The position numbers were made by a program, and so were the translations under genes. A stretch of DNA of 64,000 bases from Lewinellaceae bacterium (lineage in GTDB: Bacteria; Bacteroidota; Bacteroidia; Chitinophagales; Saprospiraceae), in the NCBI GenBank assembly GCA_020636275.1, contig JACJYD010000001.1, positions 124,001 to 188,000 of the forward strand, in the 5' to 3' direction. Below the pieces are notes generated by a model that was given only the letters and a program-made list of their open reading frames with translations, had not been told where the DNA came from and did no database searches. The number at the start of each line of letters is the position of its first letter. Position 1 is the first letter of the stretch. Below, piece by piece: positions 52,259 to 60,011 of this stretch.

Positions 52259-53183
52259 AGAGTGGTACGACTCCCTGAAGGTCGTAAAGGCCAATAGGGG
52301 GCCGGCCAATGGGACGCTGTCGGCTTCTCTGGTGGTGCTGGACCGGCTGAAGGCCAATTATTCCCTTGACCTAAGTGAACATATAGCCCCGAGTGGAGCC
52401 CAGATCAAGGGGGCAAGCGGCGGCAAAGTGGCGGAAATTCTCAAGAGTTTTGGAGAATTGCGGCCCTTCTCCAAAGAGGGTGGACGAACCAACCGCGGCG
52501 GCCTGAGCGAGGTTAAATCGCTTTTGGACGCCCTTGGTGAAATGGAGTTGGATCAGCTTTCCATTGAGAAGAGAAACGCATCGCTTCATGCTTTTCAGTC
52601 GTATATAGTCGACCGTATCAAGGACTACCACAACCGGCAAAAGATCAAATTTTCTTTTGATCCGAAATTGACCACCTGGCAAATGATCGCTCAGCTTCTC
52701 GAAACAGCAAAAGAGGAGGGGAAAGCGGGGCCGGTAGCCCAGCATCTGGTTGGGGCTAAGCTCCAGTTGAGATTCCCTGATATTGCAATCCAGAACGAAT
52801 CGACCTTCACCGCCGACCAACAAACCAGAAGGCAAGGCGATTTCTTTGTGGGGAACACAGTATTCCACGTAACAGTGGCGCCAATGCAGGGCGTTTTTCA
52901 GAAATGCCAGGAAAACCTTGCCGACGGATTAAAGGTTTATCTATTGACGCCCGACTCAAAATTGGCAGGAGCGCGCCAAGTGGCAGAAGAATTTGCCGGA
53001 AAGCAGATTGCAGTTGAATCGCTGGAATCTTTCATCTCCCAAAACCTGGAAGAGGCGAGCGTTTTCACAACCGATAGACTGGCCGCTAAATTGAGCGCTC
53101 TTTTGCAAATATATAACCTGAGGGTGGACGATGTGGAGACCGACAAATCCCTCATGATCGAACTTCCCTCCAACCTGACCTGA
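52224..53183 (+). CDS. Putative type II restriction endonuclease (DUF4928-like)
   Basis: The 319-residue protein has a pattern I associate with DUF4928: EWYDSLKVVKANRGPANGTL, GAQIKGASGGKVAEILKSFG, LRPFSKEGGRTNRGG. Proteins of this kind are encoded next to C5 methylases and are taken to be the cleaving partner. No clear PD-(D/E)xK motif is obvious, although KLQLRFPDIAIQNE and QGDFFVGNTVFHVTVAPMQG suggest an acidic core. The start overlaps the methylase gene by 35 bases and the stop is 3 bases from vsr, so the three genes form one operon. Cutting activity is inferred. Confidence 0.7.
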   Translation: MESENKYLQAFKEWYDSLKVVKANRGPANGTLSASLVVLDRLKANYSLDLSEHIAPSGAQIKGASGGKVAEILKSFGELRPFSKEGGRTNRGGLSEVKSLLDALGEMELDQLSIEKRNASLHAFQSYIVDRIKDYHNRQKIKFSFDPKLTTWQMIAQLLETAKEEGKAGPVAQHLVGAKLQLRFPDIAIQNESTFTADQQTRRQGDFFVGNTVFHVTVAPMQGVFQKCQENLADGLKVYLLTPDSKLAGARQVAEEFAGKQIAVESLESFISQNLEEASVFTTDRLAAKLSALLQIYNLRVDDVETDKSLMIELPSNLT

Positions 53184-53185
53184 TC

Positions 53186-53584
53186 ATGTCAGATACTTTC
53201 ACTCCCGAACAACGCAGCGAGATTATGCGCAAGGTGAAATCCCGGCGCAACCGCTCCACGGAGATGAAACTGATCGAATTCTTTAAGTCTCATGGCATCA
53301 AAGGCTGGCGGCGCAACTATCCGCTCCCCGGCAAGCCCGATTTCGTCTTCCCCAAACAACGCATCGCCGTCTTTGCCGATGGCTGCTTCTGGCATGGACA
53401 CGACTGCCGCAATACCAAGCCCTCCCAAAACAAATCCTATTGGGACGCTAAACGCGCCCGTAACCAGGAGCGTGACCGGCTGGTCACCGAACTCTTGACG
53501 AAGAGAGGGTGGAAGGTGATGAGGATTTGGGAGTGTGAGATAAAGCTGTTGGGAATTGAACAATTCTCTGCTTTTCTCTCATGA
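53186..53584 (+). CDS. vsr: Very short patch repair endonuclease (Vsr)
   Basis: The 132-residue protein has the Vsr family motifs: the start FTPEQRSEIMRKVKSR, GKPDFVFPKQ with catalytic aspartate 52, ADGCFWHGHDC with histidines 70 and 72, and KVMRIWECEI near the end. Vsr nicks beside T:G mismatches formed when 5-methylcytosine deaminates, and so goes with the cytosine-5 methylase upstream. Length fits the family. It ends 82 bases before the convergent AIPR stop. Confidence 0.96.
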   Translation: MSDTFTPEQRSEIMRKVKSRRNRSTEMKLIEFFKSHGIKGWRRNYPLPGKPDFVFPKQRIAVFADGCFWHGHDCRNTKPSQNKSYWDAKRARNQERDRLVTELLTKRGWKVMRIWECEIKLLGIEQFSAFLS

Positions 53585-53665
53585 GTTTAACCATCGAAAA
53601 AATACAAGTATCCCTTACTTTCATTCCGTGGCATAGTGTTGATGCCCAAAAATTGTGCAAGAAGG

Positions 53666-55381
53666 TTATTCGCACAGAATTTCTTTAAGTTTTTGAATTA
53701 CAGGCGAAGGGTTAGCGTTTTCAGAAGCATAAATTGATGACTTAACTTGATCAGAAAGGCTTACAAGGGCATTATCCTGTCTAATGAAATCAGAGAAATC
53801 CTGAGTGATAAAAGTTGAGCAATAAGTCAGTACCATATTAACAACGGGAGATATTTCTGCAATTAAATCGTTAAGTGTTTTGTTTGCTTGTTTGCTGAAC
53901 TCTGGAGTAAAGCCAATTTGGCCTAAGTCAACATTTTTCCCGAGTAAAACATCAAGGCAACGGCCAAAAACTGATATTAAAAAATATTTAAATCTTAAGT
54001 TTCGTAATAAATTGAGCTGCTTTTTCTCAAGCTCAATTATTGTGCCAGAACTAAATTTCTTTTTTAATTCATTTCTTCTTTCATCAATTGCCCGAGATAG
54101 AACATAGGCAAGTAGGATGTGTCTTGCTTTTTTGTCTTCAAAGGCCAATCTATAAATTTTATCACTCTCAAAGACACTATTTTTACCAGAGTTCGCATCT
54201 TGGTATTGCCCCTCAAGGGCAATAGTAGGTTGAGCGACAACCTCAATTCCAAGTTGAGAGGCTGAGTCAAATCCCCTTTTTAAGGTATAGCTATGCCCAA
54301 ATTTTCCGAATTCATCTTGAATTCTTATTTGCTGAGGGTCATTACTGAATTTATCCCAAGTAGTAATTTTATTTTGGGTGTTATTGTATTTTACTATTTC
54401 ATCAATTGTTGCATGATCTGAGCATTCAATCATCCTGGTTAATACTTTCACATTCTTGAGATCTACATCTCCATCTAATGAGCCAATTGAGCCAGATGTT
54501 TGTGCGCCGTTAATAATTGATATTCCATCTAAAAACAAATTCCCTTTTTCAGTACGCACACCTGTGGTCAATATGGTAATTCCATTGTTGAAAACCCAAA
54601 AATTTTCAGGTGCTTTTTCTGCCGTATTTCTTATTCCAGAGTTAATCTTTCGCCTTTTGCTGATGCCAAGGAATCCACGATAATTTGCTGAGAATAGATT
54701 ATCGCCATGCTGGAGGAATAAATCTCTTAGCCAATAGCCAGGAACTGACAAAATGCTAGCCGTCCATTTAGGACCCTTTTCAGTGAACTGGATTTTTCCA
54801 GGGCATTCAATTTGTTCTTTTATGACTATGGATGATTCTTGTACTAGGAAAAGTCGTTCGAGGTTTTCGAGCCCAAGTTCTTTTGAAATTACCGTGATTT
54901 CATATTCAGGTGGAAGAGTTTTTGATAAGTGGTTTGCAACTGTGATTAATTCCTTGCTCACGTTTACAGACTCAGGGAGGTTGTGAACGAAGAGAAGGTC
55001 AATTTGCTCAATTTCTCCTTCCTTAATTGCACTCCTGCATTCCTCAATGATTGGTTTTAAATTATCTGGCACATTTTTCAAATCCCCAGACAAAAGCCAA
55101 GCACATGCGGTATTAAGGTCAGATGCCTTGTTTGCAGGAGCGCTGTCAACTGATTTTTTTGAATAGTAACCTTGTGCAAAGACTATCTTTCGAAGGTCCC
55201 GATCCAGTTTTATAAAGTCAATCTTTTTATCATCTCCGCCATCAGTTAATGATTCTGAACCAAGAGAAATTAGATCTGGATAATCGAGATAAATAGACAT
55301 GGCCCAAATGAGGTGGGCATTGTTTTCTCCAAACTCTGAAATTAGAGGGCGTTGCTTTTTGAAGACTTCCAAATGATTCAT
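53666..55381 (-). CDS. AIPR family abortive-phage-resistance protein (possible internal start)
   Basis: Residues 1-571 counted from an internal ATG at 55381 match the AIPR family (PF10592-like): ENFWVFNNGITILTTGV, DGISIINGAQTSGSIGSL and VKYNNTQNKITTWDKFSND, which are its hallmark segments. AIPR proteins occur in phage-defence islands and abortive infection systems; their biochemical action is not established. The ATG follows AAAAAAGGTAATAAA, with an AAGG-like sequence seven bases away, so separate translation is possible. The coding sequence is visibly AT-rich (four rows counted by hand gave 28-45% G+C, a row of ileS 68%), which suggests transfer. It is convergent with vsr. Confidence 0.75.
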   Translation of the reverse strand: MNHLEVFKKQRPLISEFGENNAHLIWAMSIYLDYPDLISLGSESLTDGGDDKKIDFIKLDRDLRKIVFAQGYYSKKSVDSAPANKASDLNTACAWLLSGDLKNVPDNLKPIIEECRSAIKEGEIEQIDLLFVHNLPESVNVSKELITVANHLSKTLPPEYEITVISKELGLENLERLFLVQESSIVIKEQIECPGKIQFTEKGPKWTASILSVPGYWLRDLFLQHGDNLFSANYRGFLGISKRRKINSGIRNTAEKAPENFWVFNNGITILTTGVRTEKGNLFLDGISIINGAQTSGSIGSLDGDVDLKNVKVLTRMIECSDHATIDEIVKYNNTQNKITTWDKFSNDPQQIRIQDEFGKFGHSYTLKRGFDSASQLGIEVVAQPTIALEGQYQDANSGKNSVFESDKIYRLAFEDKKARHILLAYVLSRAIDERRNELKKKFSSGTIIELEKKQLNLLRNLRFKYFLISVFGRCLDVLLGKNVDLGQIGFTPEFSKQANKTLNDLIAEISPVVNMVLTYCSTFITQDFSDFIRQDNALVSLSDQVKSSIYASENANPSPVIQKLKEILCE

Positions 55382-58300
55382 TTTATTACCTTTTTTGATT
55401 ATCTTATGATCTTGATTTTTTCCTTCTTGTTTACTTTTTCTCACCCCAATCTTCACCACAACACCTTCCCGCAATTCCGTCTCCTCCCCATCCATTGCAT
55501 CGGCAAATGCGATCGAATTGGCCAGGGTTTCATTTTTGATGTAATCGCCGAAGCCGGCTACGGCGCGCTCGACTTCCGGATGGGGAGTAAGCATTACCTC
55601 GATCCGGTCGGTGACGTTGAAATCCTGGTTCTTACGTGTGTTCTGGATGCGGTTGACGATCTCGCGAGCCAGGCCTTCGTCGAGCAGGCTTTCGGTCAGC
55701 GTGATGTCGAGGGCAACGGTGAGGTTGCCGTCGGTGGCGACGAGCCAGCCGGGAATGTCCTCAGCGACGATCTCGAAGTCTTCGGCCGTCAGGTCGTAGG
55801 CGGTGCCATCGACGTGAAGTTCGTACTGGCCGGTCTTTTCAATCAGGTTGATCGTATCCTGGTCCATCTGGGCGATGAGGCCGGCAGCGGTTTTCATATC
55901 CTTGCCGAGGCGCTTGCCCAGGGTCTTGAAGTTGGGCTTGATCTTTTTCTTCAAAAAGCCGGCGGTGTCCTCGAGGTACTCGATGTCTTTGATGTTGACC
56001 TCGGCGAGGATGAGTTCTTTCACCGCATCGATCTGTTTTTTGAAGGTCGGGTCCAGAACGGGCAGCAGGATCTTCTGCAGCGGCTGGCGCACGCGGAGGT
56101 TTTCGCGTTTGCGCAAGCTCAACACCAGCGAGGAGATCTGCTGGGCATATTCCATGCGCTCTTCCAGGGCTTTGTCGATGGCCTGCTCGTCGGGCTTCGG
56201 AAAATCGGAGAGATGCACCGATTCGTTCGATTCCTTCCCGGTGGCTTCGTTGAGGTTGCGGTAGAGCCAGTCGGCGAAGAAAGGCGCTACCGGCGCCATC
56301 AACTTGGCTACGGTGATCAGGCAGGTATACAAGGTCTGGTAGGCGGCGATCTTGTCTTCCGAATAGTCGCCCTTCCAGAACCGGCGGCGGTTGAGGCGCA
56401 CATACCAGTTGCTGAGGTGCTCGTCGACGAAATTCTCCACCCGGCGCACGGCGCTGGTCGGTTCGTAATCGGCAAAATCGGCGGCTACGTTTTTGACCAG
56501 GGAGTTGAGTTCCGAAATGATCCAACGGTCGCTTTCCGGGCGCTTTTCGAGCGGCAGGTCGGCCTCCCGGTAACTGAATTTGTCGATATTGGCGTAGAGG
56601 GCGAAGAAGGAATAAGTATTATAGAGCGTGCCGAAAAACTTGCGGCGCACTTCCTCGATGCCTTTCGGGTCGAAACGCAGGTTGTCCCACGGCGGTGCAT
56701 TGCTGATCATGTACCAGCGGGTGGCGTCGGCGCCGTAGTTGGTAATGGTTGCGAACGGATCGACGACGTTGCCTTTGCTCTTGGACATTTTGTCGCCGTT
56801 GGCATCGAGCACCAGGCCGTTGGATACGACGTTTTTGAAGGCCACGCTGTCGAACACCATCGTGGCGATGGCGTGCAGGGTGTAGAACCAACCGCGGGTC
56901 TGGTCCACGCCTTCGGCGATAAAATCGGCCGGGAAACCTGTCTCGAACCTTTCTTTATTTTCAAATGGATAATGCCACTGTGCATACGGCATGGCGCCGG
57001 AGTCGAACCACACGTCGATGAGGTCAGGTTCGCGGTACATGGGCTCGCCGTTCTCGGCCACCAGCACGATCTCGTCGATATAGGGCCGGTGAAGGTCGGC
57101 CGGGACGGTCTGGTTCATCCCCAGCTTTTTATTGGCCTTGTCGATCTCTTTTTGGAGCTCTTCTACCGAGTCGATGCAATTTTCATACACTCCGTCCTTC
57201 GTGCGCCAGATAGGCAGCGGGATACCCCAGAAGCGCGTACGCGATAGGTTCCAGTCCTGCAGATTTTCCAGCCACTTGCCGAAGCGGCCTTCCCCGGTGC
57301 TGGCGGGTTTCCAGTTGATCGTCTGGTTGAGTTCGAACATGCGGTCCTTGAATGCCGAAGCGCGGATGAACCAGCTGTCGAGCGGATAGTACAGCACGGG
57401 CTTATCGGTGCGCCAGCAGTGGGGGTAGTTGTGCACGTATTTCTCGGTGGCAAAGGCCTTGTTCTCCTTCTTGAGCATCACGACGATGTCGATGTCGACG
57501 CTTTCGTAGCTCTTGCCTTCGTCTTTGTAGTCCTTCACATAGCGGCCGGCAAAGTCGGTCACCTCGTCCACAAATTTTCCCTGTTTATCCACCAGGGTCA
57601 GGGCGCCGATGCCGTATTTTTTGGCCACGCGCATATCGTCTGCCCCGAAAGAGGGTGCGATATGCACGATGCCGGTACCGTCTTCGGTCGATACGAAATC
57701 GCCGACCAGCACTTTGAAAGCCTCGCCGTCGTCGGGCTGGGCGTAGGGCATGAGTTGCTCATAATCGACGCCTTCCAGCGTAGCGCCCTTGTATTCGGCG
57801 GTAATGCGGTAGGGGATGAGCTTTTGCTCGGGCGTCCATTCCTCGAAAGAAGCTTCCGCTGCCTCAGGCTTGAACCAGGCGTTCAGCAGGTCTTTTGCCA
57901 AAATGAGGTTGACGGGCAGTTTGGTATACGGGTTGTAGGTAAAGATCCGTACATAGTCGATGTGCGCTCCAACGGCCAGCGCCGTGTTGGAAGGCAGGGT
58001 CCAGGGCGTGGTCGTCCAGGCCAGGAAATACACTTCCCCTTCCTTGACTTCGTCAAACAGGAAGGCGGTGTGGTCGTTGCGCTTCACCTTGAACTGTGCC
58101 ACGACCGACTGATCGGAGACCTCCTTATAGCAGCCCGGCAGGTTGAGTTCGTGGGAGCTGAGTCCCGTACCGGCCGCCGGCGAATAGGGCTGAATGGTGT
58201 AGCCTTTGTAGAGCAAGCCCTTGTGGTACAGCTCGTTCAGCAACCACCAAACGCTTTCGATGTAATTGTTCTCAAACGTGATATAGGGATCGTCGAGGTC

Positions 58301-58723
58301 GACCCAATACCCCATTTTTCGGGTAATATCGTCCCAAAGGTCCTTGAAACGCATGACCGTCTCCCGGCACTTCTGGTTGTATTCGTCGACCGTGATCTTG
58401 GTACCGATGTCTTCTTTGGTGATGCCCAGTTCTTTTTCCACGTTCAATTCGATGGGCAGGCCGTGGGTGTCCCAACCGCCTTTGCGCTCCACGCGCTTCC
58501 CCTGCATGGATTGGAAGCGGCAAAACAGGTCTTTAACCGTGCGGGCCATTACGTGGTGAATGCCGGGGAGACCATTTGCCGAAGGCGGACCTTCAAAAAA
58601 CACAAACCGGTTGTCTTCCGGGCGCTGCTGGACGCTTTTGTGGAAAATGTCGTGCGCATCCCAGTACGCCAGGATCTCTTTGTCGATGTCGGGTAGGTTG
58701 AGACCTTTGTATTCTTTGTACAT
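53666..58723 (-). CDS. ileS: Isoleucyl-tRNA synthetase fused in frame to an AIPR family protein
   Basis: A single uninterrupted frame encodes 1685 residues. Residues 1 to about 1110 are a full-length IleS (YKEYKGLNLPDIDKEILAYW; NGLPGIHH as HIGH-like motif; editing domain; DKMSKSKGN near 645; zinc-less Bacteroidota-type C-terminus). The IleS end (LREGVVVKIGVRK) runs without a stop through a basic linker (EGKNQDHKIIKKGN) into M1115, the start of an AIPR-like protein. Base composition drops sharply at the join. The ileS ATG at 58723 is fixed by homology; the frame extension to 58780 is rejected. If real, every IleS carries a 65-kDa tail. Confidence 0.85.
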   Translation of the reverse strand: MYKEYKGLNLPDIDKEILAYWDAHDIFHKSVQQRPEDNRFVFFEGPPSANGLPGIHHVMARTVKDLFCRFQSMQGKRVERKGGWDTHGLPIELNVEKELGITKEDIGTKITVDEYNQKCRETVMRFKDLWDDITRKMGYWVDLDDPYITFENNYIESVWWLLNELYHKGLLYKGYTIQPYSPAAGTGLSSHELNLPGCYKEVSDQSVVAQFKVKRNDHTAFLFDEVKEGEVYFLAWTTTPWTLPSNTALAVGAHIDYVRIFTYNPYTKLPVNLILAKDLLNAWFKPEAAEASFEEWTPEQKLIPYRITAEYKGATLEGVDYEQLMPYAQPDDGEAFKVLVGDFVSTEDGTGIVHIAPSFGADDMRVAKKYGIGALTLVDKQGKFVDEVTDFAGRYVKDYKDEGKSYESVDIDIVVMLKKENKAFATEKYVHNYPHCWRTDKPVLYYPLDSWFIRASAFKDRMFELNQTINWKPASTGEGRFGKWLENLQDWNLSRTRFWGIPLPIWRTKDGVYENCIDSVEELQKEIDKANKKLGMNQTVPADLHRPYIDEIVLVAENGEPMYREPDLIDVWFDSGAMPYAQWHYPFENKERFETGFPADFIAEGVDQTRGWFYTLHAIATMVFDSVAFKNVVSNGLVLDANGDKMSKSKGNVVDPFATITNYGADATRWYMISNAPPWDNLRFDPKGIEEVRRKFFGTLYNTYSFFALYANIDKFSYREADLPLEKRPESDRWIISELNSLVKNVAADFADYEPTSAVRRVENFVDEHLSNWYVRLNRRRFWKGDYSEDKIAAYQTLYTCLITVAKLMAPVAPFFADWLYRNLNEATGKESNESVHLSDFPKPDEQAIDKALEERMEYAQQISSLVLSLRKRENLRVRQPLQKILLPVLDPTFKKQIDAVKELILAEVNIKDIEYLEDTAGFLKKKIKPNFKTLGKRLGKDMKTAAGLIAQMDQDTINLIEKTGQYELHVDGTAYDLTAEDFEIVAEDIPGWLVATDGNLTVALDITLTESLLDEGLAREIVNRIQNTRKNQDFNVTDRIEVMLTPHPEVERAVAGFGDYIKNETLANSIAFADAMDGEETELREGVVVKIGVRKSKQEGKNQDHKIIKKGNKMNHLEVFKKQRPLISEFGENNAHLIWAMSIYLDYPDLISLGSESLTDGGDDKKIDFIKLDRDLRKIVFAQGYYSKKSVDSAPANKASDLNTACAWLLSGDLKNVPDNLKPIIEECRSAIKEGEIEQIDLLFVHNLPESVNVSKELITVANHLSKTLPPEYEITVISKELGLENLERLFLVQESSIVIKEQIECPGKIQFTEKGPKWTASILSVPGYWLRDLFLQHGDNLFSANYRGFLGISKRRKINSGIRNTAEKAPENFWVFNNGITILTTGVRTEKGNLFLDGISIINGAQTSGSIGSLDGDVDLKNVKVLTRMIECSDHATIDEIVKYNNTQNKITTWDKFSNDPQQIRIQDEFGKFGHSYTLKRGFDSASQLGIEVVAQPTIALEGQYQDANSGKNSVFESDKIYRLAFEDKKARHILLAYVLSRAIDERRNELKKKFSSGTIIELEKKQLNLLRNLRFKYFLISVFGRCLDVLLGKNVDLGQIGFTPEFSKQANKTLNDLIAEISPVVNMVLTYCSTFITQDFSDFIRQDNALVSLSDQVKSSIYASENANPSPVIQKLKEILCE

Positions 58724-58735
58724 AACTGTGTGAAG

Positions 58736-58802
58736 AGTGAAGGGTGAAGAGTGAAGGGAAAAGAAGAAGGGGCGCTTCACCCTTCACTCTTTACCCTTCA
58801 CT
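58736..58802. repeat. Inverted repeat in the ileS leader
   Basis: Arms of 23 bases (58736-58758 and 58780-58802) match at 22 positions and enclose 21 bases. They are built of GTGAAGGG/GTGAAGAG units, similar in style to the TTCAAC arrays near 48 kb. They lie between the ileS ATG (58723) and its probable -7 element. Confidence 0.6.
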
Positions 58803-58813
58803 TATTCAAGCTG

Positions 58814-58821
58814 CAAAGATA
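58814..58821 (-). promoter_or_regulatory. Probable -7 element for ileS
   Basis: On the minus strand TATCTTTG matches TANNTTTG, 90 bases before the ileS ATG. Transcription from it would produce a leader including the 58736-58802 inverted repeat. On the plus strand TATCTTGG at 58844-58851 may serve the ROK gene. Confidence 0.45.
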
Positions 58822-58873
58822 GAGAATCTAGGGCTTTTATACTTATCTTGGCAAGCAACAATGCATTTTTGAT

Positions 58874-59773
58874 ATGGAATTACTCTGGGGGATTGATCTC
58901 GGCGGCACCAAGGTGGAAGGGGCCGTTATTCGCCAAAAAGGAGAAGAACTGGAAGTTCTTGCCCGAAAACGCCTGCCTACGGAACAGGAACAAGGTTATG
59001 ACCACATCGTAAACCAGATCCATCGGCTGGTGGAGGAGTTGGGGAAAGAGGCCGGATCGCGTCCGGAACGCATCGGTATCGGCACGCCGGGCACGTATGA
59101 ACCAGGCAGTTTTTTGCACAAAAACAGCAATACGACCTGTCTCAATGGGAGAACCCTTTTTCTCGACCTGCAAAAAAAACTCAGTCTGCCCATCGCCATG
59201 GCCAACGACGCCAATTGTTTTGCCCTGGCCGAAGCCCGCTGGGGCGCCGTGCCCAAGGAAGTACCCGATGCGAAGGTGGTCTTCGGTATCATCATGGGCA
59301 CCGGTGTGGGCGGCGGCGTGGTGGTGAACGGAAAAGTGCTGCACGGCCGGCACGGCATCGCCGGCGAATGGGGACATTCCTATTTACACGATTCCGGAGG
59401 ACCCTGCTATTGCGGCCGGGCGGGTTGTGTGGAGCGGATCCTCTCGGGCCCCTCGCTGGAAAGATATTACACCGAACTTACCGGAGAGAAAAAGCGCTTG
59501 AAGGACATTATGAAAGGCGCCTCCTCAGATCCTGCCGCCCAGCAAATGCTGGATCGCATGGTCGACTTCTTCGGTCGTGCCCTGGGCCCCGTCATCAACC
59601 TCATCGACCCGGATGCCATCGTGATCGGCGGCGGAGTGGGGAATATCGATTTACTCTACACGGAAGGGCCGAAATCGGTGTCCAAACACATCTTTAACCA
59701 TGAGTTTGTGACGCCTATACTCAAGCCGGCATTGGGGGATAGCGCGGGGGTGTTTGGGGCGGCGGCGTTGTGA
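58874..59773 (+). CDS. ROK family sugar kinase
   Basis: The 299-residue protein has the ROK pattern: GIDLGGTKVEGAVI (ATP binding), GIGTPGTYEPG, MANDANCFALAEARWG, IMGTGVGGGVVVNGKV, GEWGHSYL and CYCGRAGCVERILSGPSLE (zinc CxCGxxGCxE), ending IDPDAIVIGGGVGNIDLLYT. It phosphorylates a hexose such as glucose, fructose or N-acetylmannosamine in the cytosol. It lacks a helix-turn-helix and so is a kinase, not a regulator. Sugar specificity cannot be read. A pair of repeats follows. Confidence 0.93.
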   Translation: MELLWGIDLGGTKVEGAVIRQKGEELEVLARKRLPTEQEQGYDHIVNQIHRLVEELGKEAGSRPERIGIGTPGTYEPGSFLHKNSNTTCLNGRTLFLDLQKKLSLPIAMANDANCFALAEARWGAVPKEVPDAKVVFGIIMGTGVGGGVVVNGKVLHGRHGIAGEWGHSYLHDSGGPCYCGRAGCVERILSGPSLERYYTELTGEKKRLKDIMKGASSDPAAQQMLDRMVDFFGRALGPVINLIDPDAIVIGGGVGNIDLLYTEGPKSVSKHIFNHEFVTPILKPALGDSAGVFGAAAL

Positions 59774-59811
59774 GGGTACGCCTTTTTCTGACCATAAATG
59801 TAAGCCAGGGA

Positions 59812-59991
59812 GTTTTTCCTCCCCCGGACTTCGTCCGACCCCTCCAAAGGGGTACATGGTGTGCTTGACCCAAAGCCATTCTTTTCACATGGCCATCCCA
59901 TGAATCCTCAGAGAACATGAATCTGCGTTTAGCAACGCACGCCCTTTGTACCCCTTTGGAGGGGTCGGACGAAGTCCGGGGGAGGAAAAAC
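59812..59991. repeat. Perfect 45-bp inverted repeat pair flanking a 90-bp spacer
   Basis: Arms 59812-59856 and 59947-59991 are exactly complementary. Each arm holds two smaller hairpins (CGGACTTCGTCCG and CCCCTCCAAAGGGG), like a REP-type dispersed repeat placed twice head to head. The 90-bp core has no gene. It lies between the convergent ROK and icmF genes and may also end transcription. Confidence 0.9.
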
Positions 59992-60011
59992 GAACCGCAA
60001 ACCTAAAAGCC

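Noticed and set aside
55352..57247. A 631-codon frame on the plus strand opposite ileS
   Set aside because: It lies antisense to a well-conserved synthetase, has no family motif and shows the low-complexity V/G/D-rich pattern typical of a codon-biased opposite-strand shadow. The same holds for the 425-codon frame at 57419-58696.
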